Below are positions 8,363-17,268 of a stretch of 64,000 bases of DNA, piece by piece (the stretch's first letter is position 1; each line of letters starts with the position of its first letter). The notes under the pieces were generated by a model. It saw only the letters and a list, made by a program, of their open reading frames with translations. It did no database searches and was not told where the DNA came from. The position numbers and the translations under genes are program-made. This DNA is from DASRAA01 sp036512955 (GTDB taxonomy: Bacteria > Acidobacteriota > Terriglobia > Terriglobales > Acidobacteriaceae), in contig DATBZX010000294.1 in NCBI GenBank assembly GCA_036512955.1, positions 7,599 through 71,598 on the forward strand, read 5' to 3'.

Positions 8363-10135
8363 GTGAGCCCGTCACCTTTTGCCCTACGGTTTCTGACTAG
8401 GCTCCGAGCTACCGGCCTGCAGTACGAAAATCCCCGTTTTGAACGGGTGCTGGGCGTCTCGCGAGTATTTCTGGGCGGGACGGCGCTGATTGTCGATCTA
8501 AACCAATCACTTGCTCCCGAGCCCTACAACCAGTTCCTGGTCTTTCTGCTCCTGGTCTATTGCGTCCAGAGCATGGGGTTCCTAGTCTGGCTCGTGATGA
8601 ATCCCACTCCTGGGATCTCGTTTGTGAATACGATGCAACTCAGCGACGTCTTGTGGCCGATCGCGTTTTGCCTATTTGCCGATCCCCCCAACAGTCTGGT
8701 GTTTGTTTTTTTTCTTTTTGCGCTGATGACGACGGCTTTCCGGTTCGGGCTTTACGAAACAGTGCTTACTTCGGTGGCTAGCGCACTGCTGCTGGTGTTC
8801 CAGGAGACAGTGGTCGCCTTTGGGCCGGCAGAGCTCAGCCATCTGTTGTACACCCCGGTTGAATGGTCACGGCTGGTGCTGCGGTGCGGTTTTCTGCTGA
8901 TGAGTGGGTTTTTGTTGGGTTATCTGGCGGAACGCGAAAAAGAGCTTCGGGCCGAAATTGCCTTTACCAATCATCTACTCTCGCAAGCGCGGGTTGGGAA
9001 TCGTCTCAGCGAGGTCGTTGTCGCAATCTCGTGCGACTTGGCGCGGGTTTTTGGTGGAGAACAAGTGTACGAGGTGGTGGCCCAAGCCGGTTCGGGCCGC
9101 TGCTACCGATGGGACATCAAGCGGGTCTCGCAACCAGTTCACGAGATTCGGGAACTTGCGAACAGCGGGGACCGATGTCTGCTGATGCAAGAGTATCCGC
9201 ATACGTTTTGCATGAAACAGGAAGACGATGGGCGCATTGAGATCGACGCCATCGATGACGAGGGGCGTCGGCTCAATTCCTCGGAATTTAGGAACTTGCC
9301 CATGCCGGTCGAGGGAGCGAAGTCAGTTCTAGCAGTTAAGCTGGAGGTTGGGCGGGAATGGACCGGGCGATTTGTCCTGGTGAACGGACGGCTGGGGTGG
9401 AATCGCGAGCGCGAATTGCGCTTTGCTCAGAACGTCGTGGGTCAAGTTGCTCCTGCTCTGTATTCCATTTACCTTTTCCGTAGGATGCGGTCTCGTGCAG
9501 GGGCGATGGAGCGAGCCAGGGTAGCTCGCGAATTACACGATACGACCATCCAGTCATTGATCAGCATAGAAATGCAGATCGACGTGTTGCGGCGTAGGGT
9601 CAACGGTCAACCCCAATCCGCTGAACTAGCGCACATACAGAAGTTGCTGCAGGAAGAAGTGCTCAATATGCGGGAACTGATGCAGAGCATGAAGCCCGTA
9701 GAAATCGGCCCTCATCAATTTCTTGACTTTCTTGCCCAACTCGTAGAACGTTTTCGCAGCGACACCGGCGTCGAAGCACGGTTCGTTTCCGAATTAGAAG
9801 AGGTCACGCTTCCTTCTTCAGCCTGCCAGGAACTGGCAAGGGTGGTGCAGGAAGGCTTGGTGAATGTTAGAAAACACAGTGGGGCAAGGTCGGTTTATGT
9901 CCGTTTTGGGGCTCAGAATGGCCTGTGGAAGCTGGTGATCGACGATGACGGTCGTGGATTTCAGTTCACGGGCCGGCTGACGTTGACGGAATTGGACGAT
10001 CTTCACCGGGGCCCTGCTGTAATCAAAGAACGGGTTCGCGCCATCGGAGGCGATCTGGTGATCGAGTCGAGCCCCGGACACGGTTCGCGGTTGGAAATTA
10101 CGGTTCCTCAGAAAGGGTATGAATTCTATGGATAG
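8363..10135 (+). CDS. Membrane sensor histidine kinase, NarX/DesK type (HisKA_3)
   Basis: A 590-residue sensor kinase. The GTG at 8363 has AAGGA 7 nt upstream. Residues ~25-195 hold about five or six membrane segments; a GAF-like cytoplasmic region follows (~200-370). The dimerisation/phosphoacceptor helix carries ARVARELHDTTIQSLISIEM, with the His at ~390, typical of HisKA_3. The HATPase_c domain has VVQEGLVNVRKHSGA (N box) and DDDGRGF (G1). The gene overlaps the next regulator by 17 bp, so the two are translationally coupled and form a cognate two-component system. The multi-pass N-terminus could itself be the sensor. The stimulus is unknown. Confidence 0.92.
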   Translation: MSPSPFALRFLTRLRATGLQYENPRFERVLGVSRVFLGGTALIVDLNQSLAPEPYNQFLVFLLLVYCVQSMGFLVWLVMNPTPGISFVNTMQLSDVLWPIAFCLFADPPNSLVFVFFLFALMTTAFRFGLYETVLTSVASALLLVFQETVVAFGPAELSHLLYTPVEWSRLVLRCGFLLMSGFLLGYLAEREKELRAEIAFTNHLLSQARVGNRLSEVVVAISCDLARVFGGEQVYEVVAQAGSGRCYRWDIKRVSQPVHEIRELANSGDRCLLMQEYPHTFCMKQEDDGRIEIDAIDDEGRRLNSSEFRNLPMPVEGAKSVLAVKLEVGREWTGRFVLVNGRLGWNRERELRFAQNVVGQVAPALYSIYLFRRMRSRAGAMERARVARELHDTTIQSLISIEMQIDVLRRRVNGQPQSAELAHIQKLLQEEVLNMRELMQSMKPVEIGPHQFLDFLAQLVERFRSDTGVEARFVSELEEVTLPSSACQELARVVQEGLVNVRKHSGARSVYVRFGAQNGLWKLVIDDDGRGFQFTGRLTLTELDDLHRGPAVIKERVRAIGGDLVIESSPGHGSRLEITVPQKGYEFYG

Positions 10136-10802
10136 CAAAGTCGCTACGGTGCGAATCGTTATAGCGGATGATCACACGATCTTTCGCGACGGGCTCCGTC
10201 GGTTGTTGGAAGCTGAACCGGAACTTGAAGTAATCGGCGAGGCCGCCGACGGCATAGAAGCTGTGGCGCAAACCCGGCAGCATGAGCCGGACGTCCTCCT
10301 GCTCGACCTCAATATGCCACGGATGCCGGGCATGGAGGCGATGCGCGAGCTTTCTTCAGCCGGCGATGGCAAGAACACCAAGATCATCGTGCTGACGGCG
10401 GCGATCGAACGCATTCAGATCGTCCAGGCGCTGCAGCTCGGGGCCCGTGGTGTGGTCATGAAAGAGGCCGCCACGCAGTTGCTGATGAAAGCCATTCGTA
10501 CCGTCATAGCGGGCGAATACTGGATTGGTCGCGAGGCAGTGGGTGACATTGTCGAGTTCATGCGACTGAATGCTTCCGGCGAGAGGCCGGCAAAGAATTT
10601 CGGCCTTACCAAACGGGAAATGGATATCCTCACTACCATCGTTGCGGGACTGAGCAACAAGGAGATCGCCCGCAAGTTTTCGCTGAGCGAAGACACGGTA
10701 AAACACCATCTGACGAACATATTCGACAAAGTCGGAGTCGGTAGTCGGCTGGAATTGGCGTTGTTTGCCATTAACAACCGCCTGACAGACGGACAGAACT
10801 GA
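10119..10802 (+). CDS. NarL/FixJ-family response regulator
   Basis: A 227-residue regulator with a canonical receiver domain: the acidic pair in IADDHTIFRDG, phosphoacceptor Asp63 in DVLLLDLNMP, Thr in IIVLTAA and Lys in GARGVVMKEA. A C-terminal LuxR-type HTH follows (LTKREMDILTTIVAGLSNKEIA...SEDTVKHHLTNIFDKVGV). It overlaps the end of the kinase gene and is almost certainly its partner. A second ATG at 10128 is spaced better from the AAAGGG site and could be the true start. Targets are unknown; the BON lipoprotein gene lies 340 bp downstream. Confidence 0.95.
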   Translation: MNSMDSKVATVRIVIADDHTIFRDGLRRLLEAEPELEVIGEAADGIEAVAQTRQHEPDVLLLDLNMPRMPGMEAMRELSSAGDGKNTKIIVLTAAIERIQIVQALQLGARGVVMKEAATQLLMKAIRTVIAGEYWIGREAVGDIVEFMRLNASGERPAKNFGLTKREMDILTTIVAGLSNKEIARKFSLSEDTVKHHLTNIFDKVGVGSRLELALFAINNRLTDGQN

Positions 10803-11139
10803 CTGGTCTCAGCGCCCTCCCGCTTCGCTGGCACCGGTTTGTCTCACCGGCGCTCGGTGGCGGGAGGATGCTCCAGCGTGTTCTAGCGGTCACCGGATGA
10901 GCGAGTCTGTATCCCCAGATCTGACACCGGACTCTGCTGCGGATATCCTTTCCTGATTATTCGTCCGATGGGACGAAACGAATCAATTGCCCGCCTTGCG
11001 CCAGCGTTGTACTTCGCAGGCATCTGCGCAATGCAGCTGCGATGCCTGGTTGGCGGTCACAACCACCATTGTGGTACTGCTAGCGACAATTTGGAACAGC
11101 TTGGGTTTATGTGGCGAGAGGTAATTTTCAGGAGTCCCC
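10803..11139. other. Intergenic region with a nested stem-loop
   Basis: The first 65 bp contain a nested hairpin: an outer 8-bp stem (CCTCCCGC at 10816-10823 with GCGGGAGG at 10860-10867) and an inner CCGGT/ACCGG stem. It probably ends the two-component operon, although no T-run follows. The remaining ~270 bp should hold the promoter of the BON lipoprotein gene, which has an AGGAG site just before its ATG. No further gene is supported. Confidence 0.5.
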
Positions 11140-12222
11140 ATGAAGTTCATGTCTCCACTCTTTGGCGCAGTCTCCACGCTAGTCGTGTTGATGGCATGGT
11201 CTGGTTGCAACAAAACGCCGGTGCGCAGCGATGCACAGGTAGCGACAGAAATTCAGAATAAGATCAACAATGATTCCAGGATTTCGGCCCGAGAAATCGG
11301 GGTACAGTCTGCCAATGGCGTAGTTACGTTGAGCGGAAACGTGGACAGCGATAATGAGCGCGCCTTGGTGGCCAGTGACGCGGCAACTGTCGAGGGCGTA
11401 AAGACCGTCGTCAATAATTTGGTTGTGGAACAAGCGCAGACGACGACGCTTTCCGCGGAGAAGTCGCGTGCGGCTACCGCTGCACCTCAACCGCAGGGGA
11501 AGAGGACACCCAAAGGAAGCGGCGGGGGCGGGGGTAGTGCTGCGGCCGACAATCAAGGCACCGGTCCGTTACCCGGCGTTAATGCCAGCAACGTGCAGCC
11601 TGGCAATCCACAGACACCTCCGAGCGAGCCGGCAGTAACGCAGGCCGCAACGCCGCCGCGCCCGCCGAAGAAAGTTACCATTACCGCCGGAACGCAGTTA
11701 ACGGTGAGGTTGAATGACGCTCTCGATTCCGAACGCAACCAGATCGGGGATTCATTTCACGCCACCATGGGTGCACCGATCGTGATCGACGATGAGACGG
11801 TGATACCATCCGGTGCCGATGTCGTAGGCCGCGTGGTCGATGTGAAGAGCGCCGGCCGATTCGCCGGCAACTCAGCTCTGACGCTCGAACTTACGTCGCT
11901 CTCGGTGAATGGCAAAACGTATAACCTTCAGACCAGCCAATGGTCGCGCCAGGGTAAAGGCGAAGGCAAGAACACGGCAGTCAAGGCAGGCGGAGGTGCC
12001 GCGATCGGGGCGGTCATTGGGGGACTTGCTGGCGGTGGAAAAGGTGCAGCCATTGGATCAGTGGCCGGAGCAGGGGCAGGCACGGGCGTGGCCGCGACCA
12101 AAAAGGGCGAGCAGATCAAGCTCGGGTCGGAATCGACGCTCAGCTTCCTGCTGATCAACACTGTGACGGTAACCCAGCAAAGCTCTAATGACCTCAATTC
12201 CGCGCGAACGCCCCTGCAGTAA
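11140..12222 (+). CDS. BON-domain lipoprotein with glycine-zipper segment
   Basis: A 360-residue predicted lipoprotein: the signal segment ends in a WSGC lipobox, with CNKTP at the mature N-terminus. Residues ~32-95 form a BON domain (VATEIQNKINND..., GVVTLSGNVDS, VEGVKTVVNNLVV), the phospholipid-binding fold of OsmY-type proteins. A ~70-residue Pro/Gly/Ala linker follows, then a beta-rich module (TITAGTQLTVRLNDALDS) and a glycine zipper near residues 285-315 (GGAAIGAVIGGLAGGG), which suggests membrane insertion or oligomerisation. It probably helps maintain envelope integrity. An AGGAG ribosome site lies 6 nt before the ATG. Confidence 0.85.
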   Translation: MKFMSPLFGAVSTLVVLMAWSGCNKTPVRSDAQVATEIQNKINNDSRISAREIGVQSANGVVTLSGNVDSDNERALVASDAATVEGVKTVVNNLVVEQAQTTTLSAEKSRAATAAPQPQGKRTPKGSGGGGGSAAADNQGTGPLPGVNASNVQPGNPQTPPSEPAVTQAATPPRPPKKVTITAGTQLTVRLNDALDSERNQIGDSFHATMGAPIVIDDETVIPSGADVVGRVVDVKSAGRFAGNSALTLELTSLSVNGKTYNLQTSQWSRQGKGEGKNTAVKAGGGAAIGAVIGGLAGGGKGAAIGSVAGAGAGTGVAATKKGEQIKLGSESTLSFLLINTVTVTQQSSNDLNSARTPLQ

Positions 12223-12376
12223 TCGACCACGCTCTCGCCACCAGGAGCGCGGACGCAGCGGATAGCGCTCTCACCGAACAGACGCAGGCTATTTTCTTGT
12301 GCCTGGTTAGCACTAGGGCTCATCGTGGTCTGTCGCTCTTCCGTCGCCTGCCTGCAACGACGTACTCTAGGAGAGC

Positions 12377-13270
12377 TTGGATCTCTTCCTTGAATGCGCG
12401 TTGTTGGTTGCAGGGCTGGCATTCGGCAGCTTTCTCAACGTCTGCATCAGCCGAATTCCGCGCGACTTGTCAATTGTCTCGCCGCCCTCTTTCTGTCCGC
12501 ACTGTCGGGCATCCATTCGCTGGCGCGACAACATTCCCTTGCTCAGTTGGCTCGTCCTACACGGCCGATGCCGTGATTGTGGGCTGCGCATCCCACTTCG
12601 CTATCCGACAGTGGAACTGTTGACAGCGGTCCTTTTTGTGGCTTGCTACGTATCTTTCGGATTCACATTTCTCACATTGAAATGCTGTGCGTTCTGTTTT
12701 CTGATCGTGGGCCTTATCTTCATGGACGCCGAGACCGGGCTGCTCCCGCATGAGTTTACCTATTCAGGGATAGGCTTCGGACTCGCGCTGGCGTGGACTG
12801 CTCCCATCGACTTGTCGGGCACGAATTTGCTGCTTAACGTGCTTGGCCTGCGCAGCCTCCGATCGGTATCGGAACTTTCGCTGCTCGATTCGGTAGTCGC
12901 AGCTATTTTTGGCGCCGGATTCTTCTGCCTGACCTCGGCTCTGTACTACCTGGTTCGCCGACGCACCGGCATGGGCCTTGGAGACATCGCAATGATTGCC
13001 ATGGTAGGTGCATTTCTTGGACTCAAGTTGACGGTGCTAGTTGTCGTACTGGCTCCAATCGCGGCGACCTTGTTCGCATTGGGGATGCTTGTCGCGGGCC
13101 GTAGCGCAAACTCCGGATCCCGGGCCAACGATCTCGAGTCTGATGCGTTGGTTGCCCGGCCGTTCCTCTCCCGTGAACTACCCTTCGGCGTGTTCCTGGG
13201 CGCGAGTTCACTCGTCGCGCTATTCATGGGGAAACAAATCTGGAGCTGGTATTTCGGCTTCTATCGATGA
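12377..13270 (+). CDS. pilD: Prepilin leader peptidase / N-methyltransferase (A24 family)
   Basis: A 297-residue polytopic membrane aspartic protease that cleaves type IV prepilin or type II secretion pseudopilin leaders and methylates the new N-terminus. N-terminal signature GSFLNVCISRIPRDLS; a zinc-binding pair CPHC and CRDC (~45-72), as in bifunctional PilD; the two catalytic Asp are in FMDAETGLLPHE and GMGLGDIAMIAMVGAFLG. The start is a TTG with TAGGAG just upstream. No pil or gsp genes are adjacent, so it serves a system encoded elsewhere. Confidence 0.92.
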   Translation: MDLFLECALLVAGLAFGSFLNVCISRIPRDLSIVSPPSFCPHCRASIRWRDNIPLLSWLVLHGRCRDCGLRIPLRYPTVELLTAVLFVACYVSFGFTFLTLKCCAFCFLIVGLIFMDAETGLLPHEFTYSGIGFGLALAWTAPIDLSGTNLLLNVLGLRSLRSVSELSLLDSVVAAIFGAGFFCLTSALYYLVRRRTGMGLGDIAMIAMVGAFLGLKLTVLVVVLAPIAATLFALGMLVAGRSANSGSRANDLESDALVARPFLSRELPFGVFLGASSLVALFMGKQIWSWYFGFYR

Positions 13271-13284
13271 TCAATTGGCCGGGC

Positions 13285-13800
13285 TTAAGTGCGTGTGTTG
13301 ATTCGTGCGACGATCTGCTTAAGATGGTGCCGACCATGAACCTGGTGAAAGCGTCGCCAGGCTTGAGCCGTTAAGGGGCCAAGCACGGGATGGTTAAGTA
13401 CTCGGGTGCGGGTCCCAAATCGTTTCTCAGTGTCGGCCAGGGTGGCATCCATTGCGACCAGCGCGTCGTTGAAACGGCGCAGCGGGTCATCGCCCAGTCC
13501 CTGTCCCGGCACCGTATGTTGAGGTGCTTCGATTCCGGCTGGGAACCTGCCGAGCCGCAAGATGTAGAAGCACTTCAGATGTTGCGCGAGACTAAGCGTT
13601 CCATGCTGGGGTTGGCCGGCCTCCATGGCTCGTAACAGGCCCTTGGTAGTCGCAGTGTAGGAGAGCCGGAGATGTTCGAGTATCTGCATTGAATTCCACT
13701 TTCCGACAGGCGCACGCAGCCAATCGTTTGGGGACGCGTTGCGCGTCGCGCGGTCGGTTTCGCGGCGAATGTATTCCAATTCCGGAGACACTTGACTCAC
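13285..13800 (-). CDS. DinB-like/DUF1569-type four-helix metalloprotein
   Basis: A 171-residue protein of the DinB/YfiT-like superfamily, four-helix bundles with a three-His metal site. Visible: WNSMQILEHLRLSY with the first His, and the C-terminal FHQVHGRHHLKQI cluster supplying further His. Family members include bacillithiol or mycothiol transferases and many of unknown function; I cannot choose. It converges on the prepilin peptidase gene with 14 bp between stops. Confidence 0.82.
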   Translation of the reverse strand: MSQVSPELEYIRRETDRATRNASPNDWLRAPVGKWNSMQILEHLRLSYTATTKGLLRAMEAGQPQHGTLSLAQHLKCFYILRLGRFPAGIEAPQHTVPGQGLGDDPLRRFNDALVAMDATLADTEKRFGTRTRVLNHPVLGPLTAQAWRRFHQVHGRHHLKQIVARINTRT

Positions 13801-13898
13801 CCCAATGCAGGCACTGGAAGACAGATAAATGAATGATCACAATACATGAATCTGAGGGCATTTTCTCAATTCCCTTGTTGGAAGGTCGATTTCCAATA

Positions 13899-13927
13899 CG
13901 AAAAGGGCAGGAATTGATCCCGCCCTT
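13899..13927 (-). terminator. Terminator of the nitric oxide reductase gene
   Basis: On the minus strand a hairpin of AAGGGC/GCCCTT, extended by further pairs with one mismatch, is followed by TTTT. It lies 26 bp past the qNor stop codon, as expected for an intrinsic terminator. Confidence 0.75.
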
Positions 13928-13952
13928 CGCGAAGTAAACGATTACATGCGAA

Positions 13953-16244
13953 TCAATCGCCCGAGTGCGTGAGTTCCAACTCGTGCGGCATGTACTCGCC
14001 CTCGTCTACCGTGGCCGTCCGATCGAAGGAGTGACCGGTCACCAGTCCAAGTACGAACCATCCCAAAACCAACGCGCCGATGGCGAACAGTGTGTCGCCG
14101 AACATGCGCATCCAACGTAGATGGTTCATTAACGGAGTTTGCATGAACTCCGCAGAACGTGCGTACCAGGTACCGAATTCGACCGAAGCCCAAACCTGCA
14201 TCAGTCCTATAGGAAGGGTGCTGAACATCACCATCGTGAACAGTCCGATGTTGATGCACCAGAAAGCGATGGCCAATGGCCGGCCTTTCCACGCCAGCCC
14301 CGGACGCAGTGCGCGCAGGCAGAAGAGCATCAGACCGAGGCCAAGCATGCCGTACACGCCGAACAGAGCGGTATGAGCGTGGACTGCTGTCGTGTTCAAT
14401 CCCTGCATGTAATAAAAGGCGATGGGAGGATTGATGAGGAAACCGAACAAACCAGCGCCCACGAAGTTCCAGAAGGCGACGGCCACGAAGAAGTAGATCG
14501 GCCACTTGTAAGCGCTGACCCACGGTGCGGTCGCTGTGCCCCGCGACAGTCGTATGTTTTCCCACGCTTCGAAGCCGATCAGCACCAGAGGTACGACTTC
14601 CAGAGCGCTGAAAATGGAGCCTAGCGCCAGAACTGCATTCGGCATTCCAGTGAAGTAGAGGTGATGAAACGTGCCGATGATGCCGCCGGACAGGTACACG
14701 ACCGTCGAAAACAGCACGGCGCTCGTAGCTGACCTTATGGACAACAACCGGAGGCGAGTGAACAGGAACGCGATCACCACGGTGGCGAAGACTTCAAAGA
14801 AGCCTTCCACCCAAAGATGCACAACCCACCAGCGCCAGTATTCCGCGGTAACCAGCGAGCTGCGCTGACCATACATGAGTCCTGCGGCGTAGAACAGCGG
14901 GATGGCGATGCTGGATATCAGGAACAACATCAGCAGCGAGTAATTTTCGTCGCGCTTTGCCAGCGCAGGTTTCAGGCCGCGCCACATCAGCCACAGCCAG
15001 AAGGTTAATCCAACGAACAGCAGGATTTGCCACACGCGACCGAGGTCGACGTATTCGTAACCCTGCGAGCCGAACCAGAACCATAAGTTGCCAAGCTTCT
15101 GTTGGATGCCAAACCACTCGCCGGAGAGTGATCCCACAACCACCAGGAGCAGGGCGCCAAACAGTGCATTCACGCCGAGTCGCTGGCCCTTCGGCTCAAA
15201 TCCGCCGACCGCAGGAGCAATGAAGAGACCGGTTGCGAGCCAGGATGTGGCGATCCAGAAGATAGCAATCTGCAGATGCCAGGTGCGGGCAATGGAGTAA
15301 GGCAACCACTTGGCGAGGAGAATTCCATAGAGCCCGTTGCCTTCCACGCCATAGTGAGCAACGATAATACCCAGCGCGACCTGTACCACCCAGAGGGCGG
15401 CAACCACGAAGAAGTACTTCACGGTGGCACGCTGCGAGGGTGTCGGTCTGAGTCCGAGCAAAGGATCGGTTCGCGGCATATGTTCCGACGCCGGCTGGTG
15501 CTCTTGTGAGGCGAAGTACCATACCATTCCACCGATGCCGCCCAATAGCAGAACGAAACTGATCACGCTCCACACCACAGTGCTGCCCGTCGGACGGTTG
15601 CCGATGAGTTCTTCGTGAGGCCAGTTCTGGGTGTACGAAACGTGTTGCCCGGGGCGATCGGTGCTGGCTGCCCATGCCGTCCACCAGAAAAAGGCGGCCA
15701 TTTTCCGCTGCTTGGTCGAGTCGGTTAAAGCGCCGGGAGGAATCGCATACTGGTTGCGTCCCTTTCCGAAGACGTCGGCATAGTATTCTGCCAGTTGATT
15801 GAATGCCGCTGCACGATCCTCATCGATGACGATCGTATTGGTCGCCGGGTCGAAGCCGTTATGCCGGGTACGTTCGGTCAACCGATCGCGCAATCCAGCT
15901 TTTGCTTCACTACTTAACGCCGCGTAGTTCGCGCCGCCTTGTTGCTGCGCCCAGCGATCCAGAACGATGACCGACTGGCGATGCAGGTAGTCGGCAGTCC
16001 AATCAGGAGCGACATAGGCACCATGGCCCCAGATCGTTCCGATCTCCTGTCCGCCGATCGATTGCCAGACGTTTTGTCCATCACGAATGGCTTCACCGGT
16101 GAAGAGCACCTGCCCGTCGTCGGTGACAACTTTGTCTGGAATCGGCGGGGCGGTACTGAGCCCCCGATAACCGACTCCGCCCAGCACCATGAACGACAGC
16201 GTCATGATCACGCCGAGCGCGATCCAGAGTTTTTTATAAGGCAT
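13953..16244 (-). CDS. norB: Quinol-dependent nitric oxide reductase (qNor), large fused form
   Basis: A 763-residue heme-copper oxidase superfamily enzyme reducing 2 NO to N2O at the cytoplasmic membrane with electrons from quinol. After a first TM helix comes a ~200-residue periplasmic segment (GGQEIGTIWGHGAYVAPDW), the NorC-like extension found only in qNor. The NorB core follows with ~12 helices and the metal-ligand His in RTWHLQIAIFW, VVHLWVEGFFEV, GTFHHLYFTG and HAHTALFGVYG. The lack of a separate norC supports qNor. The RIC gene lies 24 bp upstream on the same strand, so NO reduction and Fe-S repair are probably one operon. This suggests NO detoxification rather than full denitrification, since no other denitrification genes are in the window. 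Confidence 0.96.
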   Translation of the reverse strand: MPYKKLWIALGVIMTLSFMVLGGVGYRGLSTAPPIPDKVVTDDGQVLFTGEAIRDGQNVWQSIGGQEIGTIWGHGAYVAPDWTADYLHRQSVIVLDRWAQQQGGANYAALSSEAKAGLRDRLTERTRHNGFDPATNTIVIDEDRAAAFNQLAEYYADVFGKGRNQYAIPPGALTDSTKQRKMAAFFWWTAWAASTDRPGQHVSYTQNWPHEELIGNRPTGSTVVWSVISFVLLLGGIGGMVWYFASQEHQPASEHMPRTDPLLGLRPTPSQRATVKYFFVVAALWVVQVALGIIVAHYGVEGNGLYGILLAKWLPYSIARTWHLQIAIFWIATSWLATGLFIAPAVGGFEPKGQRLGVNALFGALLLVVVGSLSGEWFGIQQKLGNLWFWFGSQGYEYVDLGRVWQILLFVGLTFWLWLMWRGLKPALAKRDENYSLLMLFLISSIAIPLFYAAGLMYGQRSSLVTAEYWRWWVVHLWVEGFFEVFATVVIAFLFTRLRLLSIRSATSAVLFSTVVYLSGGIIGTFHHLYFTGMPNAVLALGSIFSALEVVPLVLIGFEAWENIRLSRGTATAPWVSAYKWPIYFFVAVAFWNFVGAGLFGFLINPPIAFYYMQGLNTTAVHAHTALFGVYGMLGLGLMLFCLRALRPGLAWKGRPLAIAFWCINIGLFTMVMFSTLPIGLMQVWASVEFGTWYARSAEFMQTPLMNHLRWMRMFGDTLFAIGALVLGWFVLGLVTGHSFDRTATVDEGEYMPHELELTHSGD

Positions 16245-16268
16245 GAATGAACCTCTCCTCAGAATTAC

Positions 16269-16991
16269 TTACTTCTTGGTTCCCATGGCGACTGCGCGCG
16301 GAAACAGGATGTTGTTTTCCAGGTGAATGTGCTGGTGCAGGTCGGCCTCGTACCCCTGCATCGCCTGGTAGAGCGTCCGATAGCTGATGCAGGCGTCGTC
16401 GGGTAGCGCGTAGTCCTTCGTGGCGGAACGCAGGGCACGAAGTGCGTCGCCGGCTCCATCGTGCTCCTGCATCATCATGCGCACCGGGTTGACGACAGTC
16501 CCAAACATCGCTGGCGGTACGGGCTCGCCAGAGACAACGCTCTCTTCCATGCGCAGCACGTAGGGGAAAAGGACCTGCTCTTCCTTCATCAGGTGGACGC
16601 TGAGTTCGGCCGCCAGGCCGGCAAAGATCTCCTGCACCTGAAGCAACTCGGGATGGTTCTTGCCATGCACGGAAACCACCTTGGCCGCCAGGGTCTCGAT
16701 GCGCGGGCTTTCTTCGCGAATGAATACGTGGTGCTTGCTGGTGATGTGAGCGATGAGATCGGTGAGCGGTTGGTTCTGCCAGTCGCTGCCGCTGCTGATT
16801 GGAGCGGCACTCGTACTCTTAGCCAGGCGCTCCAGTGCTTCGTCAACCGATATCTTGGCTGACGCACAAGCCTCGCCCAAGGTACGGTTGCCGCCGCAGC
16901 AGTAGTCAATTCCAAGCTTCTCAAATTCGCGGGTTGCATTGGGATACTCGGCTGCGATTTCGCCGACGGTCTGGGTGGTTGCGATTGCCAT
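16269..16991 (-). CDS. ric: Iron-sulfur cluster repair di-iron protein (RIC/ScdA/YtfE)
   Basis: A 240-residue RIC protein. It starts with the ScdA-type N-terminal domain (TVGEIAAEYPNATREFEKLG, then DYCCGGNRTL with the CC motif). A hemerythrin-like four-helix domain follows whose di-iron ligands lie in LIAHITSKHHVFIREE, SVHLMKEEQVLFP, MMQEHDGAGDALRAL and DLHQHIHLENNILFPR. RIC repairs Fe-S centres damaged by NO or oxidants. Cotranscription with qNor 24 bp downstream fits a nitrosative-stress operon. A very stable hairpin lies in its 5' region. Confidence 0.95.
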   Translation of the reverse strand: MAIATTQTVGEIAAEYPNATREFEKLGIDYCCGGNRTLGEACASAKISVDEALERLAKSTSAAPISSGSDWQNQPLTDLIAHITSKHHVFIREESPRIETLAAKVVSVHGKNHPELLQVQEIFAGLAAELSVHLMKEEQVLFPYVLRMEESVVSGEPVPPAMFGTVVNPVRMMMQEHDGAGDALRALRSATKDYALPDDACISYRTLYQAMQGYEADLHQHIHLENNILFPRAVAMGTKK

Positions 16992-17028
16992 GTTGATTTC
17001 CTCTTGTCTTCCTGATGCGCTAGCAGCG

Positions 17029-17049
17029 CCCCGGCCGGTCTGGCCGGGG
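17029..17049 (-). promoter_or_regulatory. Stable hairpin upstream of the RIC-qNor operon
   Basis: CCCCGGCC and GGCCGGGG form a perfect 8-bp GC stem with a 5-nt loop, ending 38 bp before the RIC start codon. There is no T-run, so it is more likely a leader structure or protein site than a terminator. No clear NsrR, NorR or FNR site was seen by eye in this 277-bp divergent region. Confidence 0.4.
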
Positions 17050-17268
17050 AGCGTCTCTCAGGAGGTTGGGCTTAATGCCACAACTCCAATCTAGGACGCC
17101 GAAGAACAAGGGACTATGACTTCTGTCACGGGACCGAAAGAATCGGGACTTAATCCAACAAGATGCGAGGTCCAGTGTGAATCCGACGGCAGGCAACGAT
17201 CGGGAACACCGTCGCCGTTTTGATCGTTTATAGTCCAATTCAGTGTTTTCTACGCCCGATACGGAAAA

